64,000 nucleotides of DNA from assembly GCA_030549495.1 (NCBI GenBank), contig JAUIRK010001050.1, positions 310,001-374,000 on the forward strand, in the 5' to 3' direction. Under the pieces are notes generated by a model, which did not search any database, was not told the DNA's origin, and worked only from the letters and a program-made list of their open reading frames with translations. Shown in pieces: positions 1 to 11,059 of the stretch. This DNA is from Nectonema munidae. Taxonomy: Eukaryota > Nematomorpha > Nectonematoida > Nectonematidae. Made by a program: the position numbers and the translations under genes. The stretch's first letter is position 1. Each line of letters begins with the position of its first letter.

Positions 1-870
1 GTCAACAAGCTTGGTTCATATCAAATGAATTGGTTATATGGGTTGATTACTCTGTACTGTAATGGATTGCTGCCGAAAATTAAATTTTAAATTTTTTAGC
101 AACGAAATGCTACCAAGCTTGATTAGTAAAACAGAAAAACAAGGAATCATCTTATATAATCTTCATATTCTACTTACGCATATATTCAGTTTGTGAAGTA
201 AATTGATTGAAAATATATTTAGGACATGGGTCTTGGCGGGTATGTAGAAGTGAATTTAAATTTGACACTTTTAAATAGAAATTGAAGGTTTAAAATTTAT
301 GGAAGACAAACCTTAAATTTATATAAATGAGCTATTCCATTCCCAAAGTTATAATAATGAAATTATTTGTACTAAGTTTTATTAATAAAAATTTTAAGCA
401 AAGTGTGAAAAACTTGCCAACTATTCTAAACAATCTTGATAAAAAAACCTAAAACACTAAATAAAACGAATATCTAAGAATAAAGATGCTAAATATTTTA
501 TTTCTAGATAAAAGACTTGATTGTTTAAATTAGTCTCTTCGACCGACTTCAAGTACGAAGGAGGGGGCAAAATGATCAAGGAGAGGGGGTAAAACTGTTT
601 TAAATGGTGCCGGGACTATAGGAAAATGTATACATTTATATATTTCAAAAAGAGTTTCAAATAGGCAAAATTAATTCCAGGGGGGCAAGGCTTCCATCCC
701 CCCCCCCCCTCCCAATCGACGGGCCTGGTTAAATTATAGAGTTCTTATTTAGTTATGTGCTATAAAAATATTTGACTAGCTCAAAAATATGTGGACTCTT
801 GTTCAGATTACTCGCTACATTACTGTGTCTGATAAAATATTGCTGAAATTTGCATTATTATATGAAAAAA
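1..870. repeat. Dispersed repeat A, copy 1 (starts before window)
   Basis: Blocks here recur in the same order and orientation at about 54190-54900. Examples are the 'ttactctgtactg' block near 48, the 'cttatataat' block near 152, and 'tggactcttgttcag' near 791 matching 'tgggctcttgttcaa' at about 54858. The copies are diverged, and this one carries a G/C-rich TE fragment at about 541-728 that the other lacks. No protein is visible, and the superfamily is unknown. Confidence 0.5.
541..728 (-). mobile_element. hAT-like terminus fragment with C12 tract
   Basis: A G/C-rich island in AT-rich DNA ends with 'cgacgggcctgg', whose reverse complement begins CCAGGCCCGTCG, a common style of hAT end. It includes a run of 12 C at 698-709. 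It sits inside repeat A and is absent from the 54-kb copy, so it looks like an insertion. No opposite end or duplication was resolved. Confidence 0.35.
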
Positions 871-1500
871 TAGATTTTAAAAAATTCATTAGGACTTAAC
901 AAGAAAAGTAATATGGGAAATCTATTGAAAAAAATTGAAAATAATTCTTGGGAGGGGGATGAATAAAAATCACTGGTTTATTTGAAAAGCTTAACACTAA
1001 AAAACGGAAATAAAGTATAAAAAAATTAATATATGCGTATTTTATATAAAATAAAATATATAACTAAAAATGCAATCTATGAAAAAATACTTCTGAATCT
1101 TCTAAACTTTGTTCAAAGAGTTTGTTAACGACAAACATCATATGCTTAATTTCGAAGGGAAAGAATCTTAAAAATTTCTTTCGACTTATAACCTAAAAAA
1201 GATGTAAAAATATTCTAATTTATTAAATAAAAAAAGGAACTTGCTTTGAACAGAGCGTACAAAAACTTATAGATATATTTCTCTTTTTCAGGGAGAAAAG
1301 AACGCGACAAAATAGCTTGAATAAGGCTTTTTGTAATTGCTTCTAAAGGAGAGAAAAAAAAGCATAGAAAGTTTTTTACAAAAAAAAACTAAAAGCAAAA
1401 TAAGTCAAAAAAATATTAGCGAATTTTATATATAAAAGAATAATAAAGATAGGGTGACCGCAAATATAAAAAAAAAACTAAATGAATTTATATAATCTAA
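871..1500. other. AT-rich, no gene seen
   Basis: Only poly-A/T-rich sequence and short stop-broken frames are visible. The first part may be the diverged tail of repeat A. Confidence 0.5.
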
Positions 1501-1504
1501 AAAT

Positions 1505-1722
1505 TTTAATTTCAAACACACTGTTTGTCTAAGGTTTCACTCTGCCAAATAAATAAAGTAATACCTGTGTATAAGTCAACCCCCAAATATAAGGAAATAT
1601 TCAAAGTTTCATTAATATTAAAAGTAGGTTCTTGTGTTTGGTGTATAAGTTGAGGGTCATTTTTAAAGACATGAGTAAAGCACCCAAACCTCGACTTATA
1701 CACAGCGTACGGTATTTAAAAT
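1505..1722. mobile_element. MITE-like segment with GTGTATAAGT ends
   Basis: 'gtgtataagtcaacc' near 1568 faces 'cgacttatacacagcg' near 1691, and another 'gtgtataagttgagg' lies at about 1640. Inverted 'CGTGTATAAGTCGA'-type ends are common in small DNA transposons. The 63-residue minus-strand frame across it has no recognisable domain and is probably chance. Exact ends and duplication are not resolved. Confidence 0.35.
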
Positions 1723-1999
1723 TAAAAAACAAACATGATTTCTTATTTGAAAATTAAATACTTAAATATCATTGGGATAAAAAGAAAAAATGCTTTAAAA
1801 GTGAAATGGTGTATAATAAAATTTGACAAATATATTTTTTTAGTTATAATTTTCTCCTATGCATTAGGAATTATGAAATTTTATATTTTTTTAAAATACA
1901 ATAAGGAGAAGTACTGTTAAAAGTGATGCTATTAAAATCCTTCATCATCATTTCAAAAAACAAAGAAATTTTTATATTTTATTATGTCAACGTTAATTG

Positions 2000-2830
2000 T
2001 ACATCTTCTTTTTAGCCTATGCCTTCTCTCCAAGTATGGTGTCGGTGGCAATGAACTTTGTCTCTATTTGCATCTGTCTTGAGCATCTTCGTCTTTAAGC
2101 ACGAGTTCCTGAAGTCTCTTTGCCGATCTTATGTTTCAACGTCTTCTACTCTACTATTGGTTCTTGCCACACTCTTTTTATTACATCATTTTCATTCTTC
2201 TTACAACATGCCCATGCCAACGGAGCTTGCTTCTTCGATTAAATAACACATTTGTTGTGCCTGTTCTTCTTATTTCTCCATTTCTTATCCTGTTATTTAA
2301 GGCCATTCCTAACACTAACAGCTTTCTCTCATCTTTCTTCTTCAAGCTCCAGCATTAGTCTGACCATTGTAGTGTAACTTTTTGCAATGAAAAACATCAG
2401 TATTATTTTATCATTTAAGACTAATTTCATATTCTTCCATTTGTCCGAGCTAACGCTGATTACCATTGTCTTTTTTGTATTAAATTTCAGCGCTTAATTT
2501 TCAGGATTTTTTGCCATATCGATAGTCTCTTCCACTCTGCACTGCCCACCATGATGAACAAATCATCGGCAAACAGTAGCTCCTAAAGATTTTCTGCTCT
2601 CATGAGTTCCTACAAAACGTCAATGAAAATAGAAAATAGTCGGATCAAAGTAGATCGTTGTTCTAAACTCTGATTTTTATTTATGTCTGCATAACAAGTC
2701 TAACCAATGTATTCCACTATTACTCTTCTTCTGATGCACCAGTACACCACTTTTTTAAGGACACGAACATAAGCTTTTTCGAGATCAATAAAGCGAAAAG
2801 CAGCTAGATTGTCTTAATGTTAATGGTACA
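2000..2830 (-). mobile_element. Degraded LINE ORF2 fragment (RT and C-terminus)
   Basis: Read on the minus strand, about 2830-2740 encodes 'FRFIDLEKAYVRVLKKVVYW', the RT 'F.DLEKAFDRV' block. About 2590-2530 encodes 'LLFADDLFIMVGSAEW', the catalytic box (F/Y)xDD with its flank. About 2250-2100 encodes 'KLRWHGHVVRRMK', the 'LRWFGHV.RM' C-terminal motif of many LINE ORF2 proteins. Order and spacing fit one ORF2, with stops and frame changes throughout. It is a 5'-truncated non-LTR retrotransposon of unsettled clade. The small plus-strand frames here are shadows. Confidence 0.7.
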
Positions 2831-5399
2831 TGAGTATAGTTTCCAATGAGTAAATGTAATTGTATAATAAATATACATTCATTAATGCTCTAAAAATTAT
2901 TTCGAGGTAATTCATCACCTGATCTACTTTTCAGAACATTTTTTCTATTTGGTTAGGGTTAGGTTTTAGCTAACTCTAACCCCTAATCCAATCTTAACTC
3001 TATTTCCCTATATTTTTATTTCACTTAAAACTTTAACATTACACCATTTTTGTCCCAATTTTTATAGTGAATCCTACCAAAGTATTGGATCCAAGTAAAC
3101 CTCATAAATGAGGGAAGTTCTACCATATAAATGTCGCTAGGACATTTTAAGTTAAATTTATATTTTCGATGACGCTCATTCGAATGATAATGCAAACGAA
3201 AAGTTTTGATTTTTTATTTCCCCTAGAACAGGAGTTATTTGCGATAGATTTTTCAGGGATGAGGAATCATGCGCATTAGGCTTACAGCACGCACTTACCT
3301 TTCTTGAAGCAAAAAATGCGCTTCTCCTGTTGTCAAAAAAGAAACCTTAGTCAGTCTTAATATACGTCTGGCTCAATTTATAGCCAATGTTCTTCTCTCG
3401 TAACATACATACCTAATAATCACGCTTGTAAACGTTCAAATGCGTGCTCATCATAAGCAGTCAGCATTAAGGATCAATATCGTATTTTGGAGAAAGAAGA
3501 AAGCCAGAATCTATGTGTTGTACAACAAATAGAAAAATGGAGTCGACATAACTAACCAAATGTTTCTTAATAAAAAAAATGCTCGATAACTGTTTCCACT
3601 AATACTTAGACATGGATGCGTTCAAAACTTCAATCCTTATTCTAAATAATCCTCCCCAATCTTATTGTTCAGGTTGTAGGAGAGCAAAGAGATAATCAGA
3701 ATTATTTGTTTCCGAATGGCTGAAAATGCAATGAGATTAGAGTCTAGAATTACATCAATACACAGCGATGTGTGGATAATTCTGAGAATTTATGGATATT
3801 TGAAATAATTCGAAGAGACCCCATGATTATAAAAATGTAGTGTTTATTGCAGACGAACTTTCCGTCAAATTTATCAAAAGGGCAAAACTTGTAAAAATAA
3901 TGTTTAATCTTTTCAATAACGGGTCAAAAAGCCAAGATTGGTGGATTGGTTTCAATTTCCAAAAATTCTTCTTACTTCTTACTTCGCAAAATTGAAAAAC
4001 ATTTTTGACAAATATTAAAAATTGAAATCAGTCATGAACTTTTAAGCCCTTCTTTGGTCATGCAAATGTTGATGGTTTAGCCGGAAATATGGTTAGTGAT
4101 TATTTTTCCGATTGTTAAAATGCCAATCCGGTATTCAGGGTAAATCACGATCCAATATATGACTACTTTTGTTTTTATGAAATCTTTGATGAATTAATAA
4201 AACAAACTTTAAAATTACGGTAATTTCGCAAAAGAATCGCTTTAGGAACAAGAAAATAAGGAAAAATTTCTTGATTCAGATTTCTAAAAAATAATTGATC
4301 CTATCGATTCAACCATCAAAAAAATAGAAACACATTTTTCTATAGGAATGCTTTTGGAAAACTCGGCTTTGAAAAAGACTCAATTCACAATGAATTTTAA
4401 AGTCTGAAAATGTAAAAAAATGATCACATCCTTTAAAAGAGCATCAGAAATGCAAATAAAATCTATAATTGCTTAATTAATCAGTGGAGACATAAAATTT
4501 ACATTAAGTATACAAAAAAATGATGTCCGTAGAAAAAAATAGGAAAACTCGGCGTCAACGTTCTCAGAAAACTAGACCTCTCAGAAAGCTTTAAATAACT
4601 CTAAACTTACTAACTAATAAATCATTTGAGACCCAGTTTTCTGAGACCGAGTTTTTTCACCACTGAATTACATATAAGAATTTATACACTATCTTTCTTT
4701 TTTATCAGATAATTTCCATAATTTACTTTTCCAGTGTAAACTGTTCCAGTCTTTCCATTTTTAATGGATAAGACAGAAATGGGGAAGTAAATCATAAAAA
4801 AATATTAAAAATATTACCTCCCCGATTTGATAACAAGGTTGCATTTTCATAGTAGTGACTAACTTCATCTGTGAAAAATATAGAAAAAAAATTAAAGAAA
4901 TTGAACATATAAACTACCATTCACTAAATATAATAATTATAGAATGCATATAATTTTCTTTAAATTTTTATTTAGTCTCTATTTGTTAAATTTTTGGGAT
5001 TTTGCAAAATCAAGTGAACAAATTTAATACTGTGTAGTAAAAGTCGTCTAACTGTAAAAGTATCTTAGGCTGTCTACATTATTTTCTGCTTTTCTTGGAA
5101 TGTAATGGGTTAAATTTGTATAAAGTTTATCTGTACAATTTCATTATCAAGAAATCAGGGACGTCGATAGGCGGCGAGCAAAGGCTAATGTTAGTAGTAA
5201 TTTTTCTTTGAAACATTTTAGACTTTCAATTTCTACTAAAAGAGCAAACTTTAAATGCATTTCATCCTTGTAAATTCCTACACCCAAGTCCTAAATGTAT
5301 TTTCAATAAATTTACTTCACTAACTAAATATGTGTGCAGGTATATAAGAATATTGTTTGCTTTTGTATGTAAGTAATGTGGTTTGGTAAAATTTCGCTG
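2831..5399. other. Long stretch without identifiable gene
   Basis: There is a telomere-like palindrome near 2950, a GC-richer patch at about 3230-3480 with no coding signal, and broken frames at 3700-4450 that I could not assign. 'aaactcggc' blocks near 4360 and 4545 and 'gagaccgagtttttt' near 4650 hint at a small inverted-repeat element, not resolved. Confidence 0.4.
2948..2990. repeat. Telomere-like imperfect palindrome
   Basis: 'ggttagggttaggtttt' is followed at once by 'agctaactctaacccctaa', its imperfect inverse. The left arm resembles two TTAGGG units. It is too short to be a telomere relic with confidence and may be a TE hairpin. Confidence 0.4.
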
Positions 5400-5800
5400 G
5401 TATTTAAACCACTCCTGCCGAGTGGGAGGAGGGCGGCTTTTTTGACCCTCCTCGGTTAAAACAACTATTATAAAAACGGCTTGGTCATTTCTTTTCAAAC
5501 TTTCTAACTTTTCATAAAAATGCCAGCTGCATATTTTGTGCTTCAATTCAAAAAATTTCAATGACCCTTTTATTTCAAGACTGTCAATCAAAATAAACAT
5601 ATGATTTTTTTAATAGAAATATAGATACTATTCAAAATGGCTTATAACTTTAGGACTTAAATTAATCTAATTTAGAATATATACCTTTTGGATATGAAAC
5701 TTGGTATGATTTTAAATAAAATTTGTGGTTTTTTTCTTAAAACTCTCCTAAAAATTTCCCAAAATAATTCATACTATAATCTAATTTTGCCTAATTAAAT
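5400..5800 (+). repeat. Partial end of the 147-bp-monomer element family
   Basis: A GC-rich hairpin, 'gagtgggaggagggcgg' against 'gaccctcctcgg' at 5419-5455, is followed by 'gccagctgcata', a 'tgaccctttt' block and 'ctgtcaatcaaaat'. The same order (G/C hairpin, gctagctgcatc, tgacccttcc, caatcaaaatca) occurs at 62.0-62.2 kb and, without the hairpin, at 24.7-24.8 kb. A 112-residue minus frame across it looks non-coding. The monomer array itself is not evident here. Confidence 0.45.
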
Positions 5801-5870
5801 AAAATGCTCACATAATCAGATTTAAGTTTTTGAGAGTAAATTTTCTAAATTTTTATAATTAGAACAATAA

Positions 5871-6306
5871 CGAGTCTTTGGACCCCTAGGGGTGCGTGAA
5901 GATTAGATAATGGGTCCGTGAAAATTTTTTATATTACATACAGCCTCATCGCAGATTCCATATACATAGAAAAAACTGATTTTACTAGGGCTAGAACTAC
6001 AAGTGCATACATTTATATATTTCAAATAAGTTCTATGGAGCTAAGTAGTTTTTAATGGATAAAAGATCAATTTAAAATAAATGAAGCTGAGATAGAAGGA
6101 GCGCAGTCGAAGTAAATAGCATGGTGGAACTATCATGTGATACATCACTTCAGTTGTGTTTCACTCAGTCCACGCTGTGTTTACTATCGAATATAATAGT
6201 ATATTTACAATCAGCCTTATAATTTCAATATTAAATTTTATCCCTGTTCGCAAAATAATTATTTTAGTGTAGGGGGTCCGTAGGATAGAAAGGTTGGAAA
6301 CCACTG
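5871..6306 (-). mobile_element. Non-autonomous hAT-like element
   Basis: The right end 'ggttggaaaccactg' is the reverse complement of CAGTGGTTTCCAACC, a classic hAT terminus followed inward by GGACCCCCTA. The left end 'tttggacccctaggggtgcg' mirrors the inner GGACCCC block. No transposase is visible. Ends were set by eye and no convincing 8-bp duplication was found. Confidence 0.5.
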
Positions 6307-6469
6307 GTCTATAACTTATAACTTAATATTTACATTAGATACACTCTTGAAAATAACACTTTTACATAGATATTTTTCGAATAAATATGACAACTTTGTA
6401 GCAAATGCCAATCAAAATATTACAAAACAAACCAATTAAAAACAAACAAATTAAATTTATTTTTTATAC

Positions 6470-7235
6470 TAAATCAAATCGATTGCTCTGTGTGTTTTGC
6501 TATTGATGAGATGTTTTGATACGAGCATAACACATTTGTTTTCCTAGGACCAACATCAATAATTGTTTCACTTTCTTAAGAAGTGAATGCAATTACTGAC
6601 TGCTCTGAGTCAACACGAAATTTAATCTAAAAATTGAAACTTCTGGTTTTTATTTCACGAATGATAAATTGGATTTTTAAAATAGTTAATAAAACTATAC
6701 ATTAATATTCTTTTGTGCTTCACTTTGTTTTTAAACTCCTTGAAGGAATTATGTAACCTCGACTATTGAACAGAAATAAAGCATGTATTTTTATTTTTAA
6801 CTCATTTTTATAATTTTTTTTTAATTTGCTGACTTATTTTTTGTAAATTATATCTAGAATCTTTAGTAAAATATATTATTTTGCTAATTTTTTATGTTGT
6901 AAATTTTCTATTTTTGTTAAATTTACTGACATAGTTTTATATAAGTTAAATCTAGAATTTTTAGTAAAATATATTCAATGAAATTCTATTATAGTTTGAA
7001 TTCCATAAAAAAAAGTTTTTAATCAATTTTTGTATCAAATGTTTGCTTACTAAGTAATGTAAAATAAATATATTATTTATTCATTTAGATGTATGTTGTA
7101 ATTTTTATGCTTTATATAGCATTGCCTATATATTAAAACTACTTAAAAATTTATAGTTTGATTGACATCACAACAGCCAATAATTTGTCAGAGAAATTTT
7201 TTGATTGACGGAATCGTAAAGTAGAAGATTACCTA
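6470..7235. repeat. Dispersed repeat B, copy 1
   Basis: The block 'gttttgatacgagc...gaatgcaattactgac' (about 6510-6600) resembles 'gatttgatacgagc...gaatgcgattactgac' at about 26890-26960 in the same orientation. The end block with 'gattgacatca' and 'gattgacgga' (7160-7210) resembles the reverse complement of about 27880-27940. Mixed orientation suggests rearranged or foldback-type copies. No coding potential was seen. Confidence 0.35.
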
Positions 7236-7769
7236 CATGTATTATATGTGAATTCAAAATATTAATACCATAAAAATAATTTACTTTTGTTGCGAGTTTG
7301 TTAATGTCTGAAATAAATATTGATCAAGTGACCCTTGATGAACTACAGGGTAGTGGAAATTCAATGTCTAGTTGCCTTGACTGCTGATTAATAAGTAAAA
7401 GGTATCGTTTCATCATCATCACTAATCCAGAGACGGTGCTTTCAAGGAGATGCTTCCTAACAGCTCTTTTCCTCTATCGACAGCTGCATTTATATTTGCA
7501 TAATCTGTTGATGGTATAATTATTTCAATTATTGTTTACTGTGAGGTATCATAAAAAAACGAGTGCATGATTAGTTTGCCGCATTACCAAATTACAGGCG
7601 TAAGAACATTTGTTTTTCTGAAGACAATGTCAGTTGCGGAGCGTGAATGCCATAATAACTGGGTAGAAAAATATTTGGAAAATTTACAGTCAATATTATA
7701 TCGGATAACGTCGTTATCGAATAAACAAGATATGACTAGTTTATTACCAATGAGTTAACGCAAAACTTT

Positions 7770-8015
7770 GAATACAGTCGTCAGACATATATTTTTAACC
7801 TTGGAATACCAAGTATTGTACCAGCTCAACTTAAAATTCTGCTCTCTAAAGATTTACAAAAAAACATTTTTGAGACATAGTATAAAACCTTCAATTGTTT
7901 AGAGTTAAGAATATTCAGAGATAAGGCTTCTTGTTACGCATGCAGTTGTAACACTAGAGCATTCAAATCTGAAAACGCTGTTACCATCGGTTTCAATAAA
8001 TAAGGATTCCAAAAG
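7770..8015 (+). mobile_element. hAT transposase remnant (TTF-type zinc-finger region)
   Basis: Translation gives 'LKILLSKDLQKNIFE', then 'DKASCYACSC' and 'AVTIGFNK', the order of the N-terminal TTF zinc-finger part of ZMYM-like hAT transposases (K-A-F/S-C-x-x-C, then GFxxW/K). A related minus-strand copy lies at 53.3-53.7 kb with KDLQ, 'KAFCYKCSC' and 'TIGFNNW'. Downstream catalytic parts are not found. It is a fossil fragment of one hAT family with at least two copies here. Confidence 0.5.
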
Positions 8016-8560
8016 GTAAATTGAATCAAGCGTAACTTGTACTGATAATTGAAATTTGAACCCTGTTTGCCCATCTATTTTTGGCTAAAACCGCAACTAT
8101 AATTTTGTATTATATTTTTTTCAAAATATAAAATACCTCTATAATAATGTTTATTCATTTAAATGTGGTCAGTGAGATAAATTTATCAAGCCGGTGATAG
8201 ATAGAAATCCTATTTTCAGAGAAATCTAGAATGATGAGTTTAAGGAAGCTATAAATCTCTAAATTATCTTCACAGTTATGTGAAGAATTAATAAGAGCTC
8301 TAGGCAAAAGCGTTGGTGATTAGGGATGATAAAGAAGTGGAAATGTACTCAACCAAATAGATGAATGTAAAAAATTGCTGATATGAAAAATTATTAATCT
8401 ATTTTTGCAGTTAATACAATATATGATGGATTAATTTTTCTTGAAGAGCTAGAAAGTGATGTGATCATAATTCTAAACAAGATAAACGACTTGAATAAAT
8501 ATCTGCAATTACACGTAGTTATGGTGCAATTTGGAAAAGAGAGTTAAAATTTATCTGGTA
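8016..8560. other. No gene identified
   Basis: AT-rich with stop-broken frames. A minus-strand 'ttgcag' and 'ctttctag' near 8440-8510 could be splice acceptors for the small frame upstream (8576-8818), but nothing confirms this. Confidence 0.35.
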
Positions 8561-8575
8561 ATAATAGAGCCATGT

Positions 8576-8818
8576 TTATTTGACAAAAATTAATTTATAA
8601 AAAATTTTGAAATTTATGAAAAAAGCTCCAACCTTATCCTCCACTTCAAAAAATATTGGAGATGTGCGCCTATGATCAGGAAGCCTAATGTACCTAGATG
8701 TCTTAAATCTATGATTAATCTTACCATAAAATTTATCATATTCTTTATCATAATTAGAACTATTTTTCTTCAAGAAATCTTGTACAAGATTTTCCAATTT
8801 ATTTAAAGAATCTGCCAT
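8576..8818 (-). CDS. Unassigned 80-residue frame, possible first exon
   Basis: The frame starts in the context taaATGGCAGAT, a reasonable animal start, and encodes a lysine-, asparagine- and tyrosine-rich helical-looking protein: 'MADSLNKLENLVQDFLKKNS', later 'YDKFYGKINHRF' and 'DHRRTSPIFFEVEDK'. After EVEDK the DNA reads AAG/GTTGGA, a possible splice donor, and the residues beyond it look like intron translation, so the true exon may end near residue 60. I recognise no domain. A weak resemblance (Y-D-K-x-x-G-x-I-N-x-R) exists to a frame at 60.0-60.2 kb within a repeat, so it could instead be TE-derived. Chance is also possible. Confidence 0.3.
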   Translation of the reverse strand: MADSLNKLENLVQDFLKKNSSNYDKEYDKFYGKINHRFKTSRYIRLPDHRRTSPIFFEVEDKVGAFFINFKIFYKLIFVK

Positions 8819-8925
8819 TTAAACTAGTTAAAATTAATAAATAAAAAGTATAATTATAAAAAATAATTAGAAGTAAAGAAAAATGAAAAACTTACTAAAT
8901 GCTTTTATAATCAATATAAAAAACA

Positions 8926-9060
8926 TGAGCCACAATGATTATTAGAGTGTATCACTCAGCTTAACAGTTGAAAGTCAGAGGTTAGATCCTCAAGGCCAAA
9001 AATAACCCTGATTAACCATTTTCAAGCATATAGCTTTACAGCAAAAAGTGTTTTTATATA
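8926..9060 (+). mobile_element. tRNA-derived SINE, family 1, copy 1
   Basis: 'tatcactcagcttaacag' and 'ggttagatcctcaaggc' match the head of the copy at 10815 (ctctcagcttaacag; ggttcgatccccaaggc), including a decayed pol III box B. The tail 'ccctgattaacc' also matches loosely. Confidence 0.6.
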
Positions 9061-9344
9061 AAAAACGAACCAACTACATTACATATAATCCTTAAGTTCA
9101 AAATTATATATGGTTATAAAATATAAATTTCACATATATAAATACACATATGTAATTCATTGAATTTTTATTCCAAATTACATTAATATATTTTACTAGA
9201 TATCAAATATAAAAAGTAAAAAATCTGTTACATTTAAAAAATAACAAATAAACACATGGAATAAATAATATCAATTATAAGATCATATACAGCACTCAAA
9301 TATATAAAAGCAATGTAATACACACAAAACGTTTGATTGATTGT

Positions 9345-10270
9345 GTGGGTAGAGAGAGAGAGAGAGAAAATTTATTGTAAAAAAATAAGTTTGTTACACA
9401 AAAAAAACAAAAGTTTTATATATTTTTTTTCAACATTCTTTATAATTGTATATAAGCATAATAGTAAAAAAAATCAATAGCCAAAAATGGCCGTTATTAG
9501 ATTTTTTTCAATTAAATATGTGTATTTTCTGATAGTGTTAGTAAAAACATAAAAGTTCACATTTGAGGGAAAAGCTTAATTTATACATCATAAAGGTTTA
9601 GAAAATGGTTTTTAATCCTTTTTTTGAATGAAGGTAAAGATAAGTCTAGGTTTTCAAAAAGAAGTTTATTATCGACAAAAAATTCATTTGATTTTTTAAA
9701 ATTGAAACTTTAGAACCTTTTAGCCTGTAATCTATCCTTTTTGGTTCCATTGAATGTCTTGTAAAATATGTAGGTGTTGCATGGTAGTTTATTAATGACC
9801 CAAAAACATTGTTCAAAATACCATTAAAGTTTTTGAAGAGAAAAACCGCAATTCTTTGTTTAAAAATGTCCTCTAAATTCAACAAACTATTCTGATAAAA
9901 TATTGTTTTAGTATGATCTGTTGTGTTCAGATTGAATATTACTCTCAAAGCGCGTTTTTGAAGAATTTCAATACGTTTTTTCCCATGAGGAAACCAATTG
10001 ACAATACTATAATTGATGTAGGAGATAAACAATTGTTTGTATATTAGAAGTTTAACATTCAAAGGAAAAATATTTTATTACTAAATAAAACACCAATGAC
10101 TCGATTCAAATTGAGAGCAAGTCGGTCAATATGCTCATTAAACTTTAACCTATTGTTTAACATTAACCCAATGGTTTTAAAGTATCAAACCAATTAGAGC
10201 TGTTAACCTTTTTTTGCATTATACTTGGGGATCAATTACATTTATTTATGATTTTTGAAATATATTTATT
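9345..10270 (-). mobile_element. LINE 3' end: ORF2 C-terminus, 3' UTR and (TC)n tail
   Basis: A 138-residue minus frame (10062-9646) contains 'FISYINYSIVNWFPHGKKR' and 'ILQKRALRVIFN', the 'Y.NY.i..W' and 'lQKRAlRiI' thumb motifs of Jockey/CR1-like ORF2, and 'LEDIFKQRIAVFLFKNFNG'. It ends in a stop followed by about 250 bp of AT-rich 3' UTR, then an AATAAATTTT signal and a (TC)n tract at about 9366-9349, which reads as the 3' tail. It belongs to the same family as the 13.2-15.5 kb copy ('DHTSEIIIQNELLKVEDIFK' there). It is 5'-truncated near 10270. Confidence 0.75.
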
Positions 10271-10449
10271 AATTAGAAATTTATTAATTAGGATCATTAG
10301 AAATCAATAATTTTTAGTCAAACTTATGTCATTTAAAACTTATATATGTAGTAAATACAGTAATTATATTAGAAACTAGGGTAATTTTATGAGGTTACAT
10401 TAGCCAGTCTCATACTATGTTATATAGAGGTTTTCGTTCAATATTCATA
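10271..10449. other. AT-rich junction, no gene
   Basis: Short AT-rich stretch between the LINE end and the minisatellite. Nothing is recognised in it. Confidence 0.4.
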
Positions 10450-10580
10450 ACTTGTCATATATTTACAACAAAGAGTCATACATTTGCAATCATTAGTCGT
10501 ATGTTTGAAATCATCAGTCATACATTTGCAATCAATAGTCGTATCTTTGCAATTATGTCCCATACATGTGTAATCATGTA
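10450..10580 (+). repeat. 21-bp minisatellite
   Basis: About five to six diverged units of the type AGTCATACATTTGCAATCATT, alternating with AGTCGTATGTTTGAAATCATC. Because 21 is a multiple of three, the frame 10417-10632 stays open and encodes a seven-residue periodicity (SHTFAII / SRMFEII). There is no sign that it is a gene. Confidence 0.75.
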
Positions 10581-10814
10581 TATCATCAGTTATATCTGTT
10601 CTCTTAGTAGTCTTATGCTTTCAATATATTGAAATTGTCTTTTGTTCTCAATCTAAAAATGTTAATCTGTATTTTTCAAGCATTTAAAGAATTTGGAATT
10701 ACAAATAAAAAACATAAATTCACTGTTTCAAAAATTATTTTTTAATGCAAAAAAACAGAACACATTGATAATAAAAGTCATGGCAGCGATCGAAGGTCCA
10801 AGTCCAAAGAAAAA

Positions 10815-11030
10815 GATAAGCTGATGATTCTGGTTGTTAGGGTGTACCTCTCAGCTTAACAGTTGAAGGTCAGGGGTTCGATCCCCAAGGCTCCCAATGC
10901 TAAAAAAACAAATTCACAAAAACTGTGATTAATCATCTTAAATTTGTAAAAGCCTCATGCCAGCTTTCGAAATCCTTGCATTTTACAAGCTGTGTCAAAT
11001 AAAACAACAACAACAACAACAACAACATTG
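10815..11030 (+). mobile_element. tRNA-derived SINE, family 1, copy 2
   Basis: The head has a pol III box-B match (GGGTTCGATCCCC at about 10876) and an upstream box-A-like 'ttgttagggtg'. It is followed by a non-tRNA body ('gattaatcatcttaaatttg', 'cattttacaagctgtg') and a (CAA)n tail at about 11004-11028. This complete layout fits a SINE. The copy at 8926 shares the head. Confidence 0.75.
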
Positions 11031-11059
11031 ATTGATGATAATCCCATTCAAGCTTAATT

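Noticed and set aside
5262-5600. 112-residue minus frame
   Set aside because: It lies across the hairpin and leader of the monomer-element family; composition follows the repeat, not a protein.
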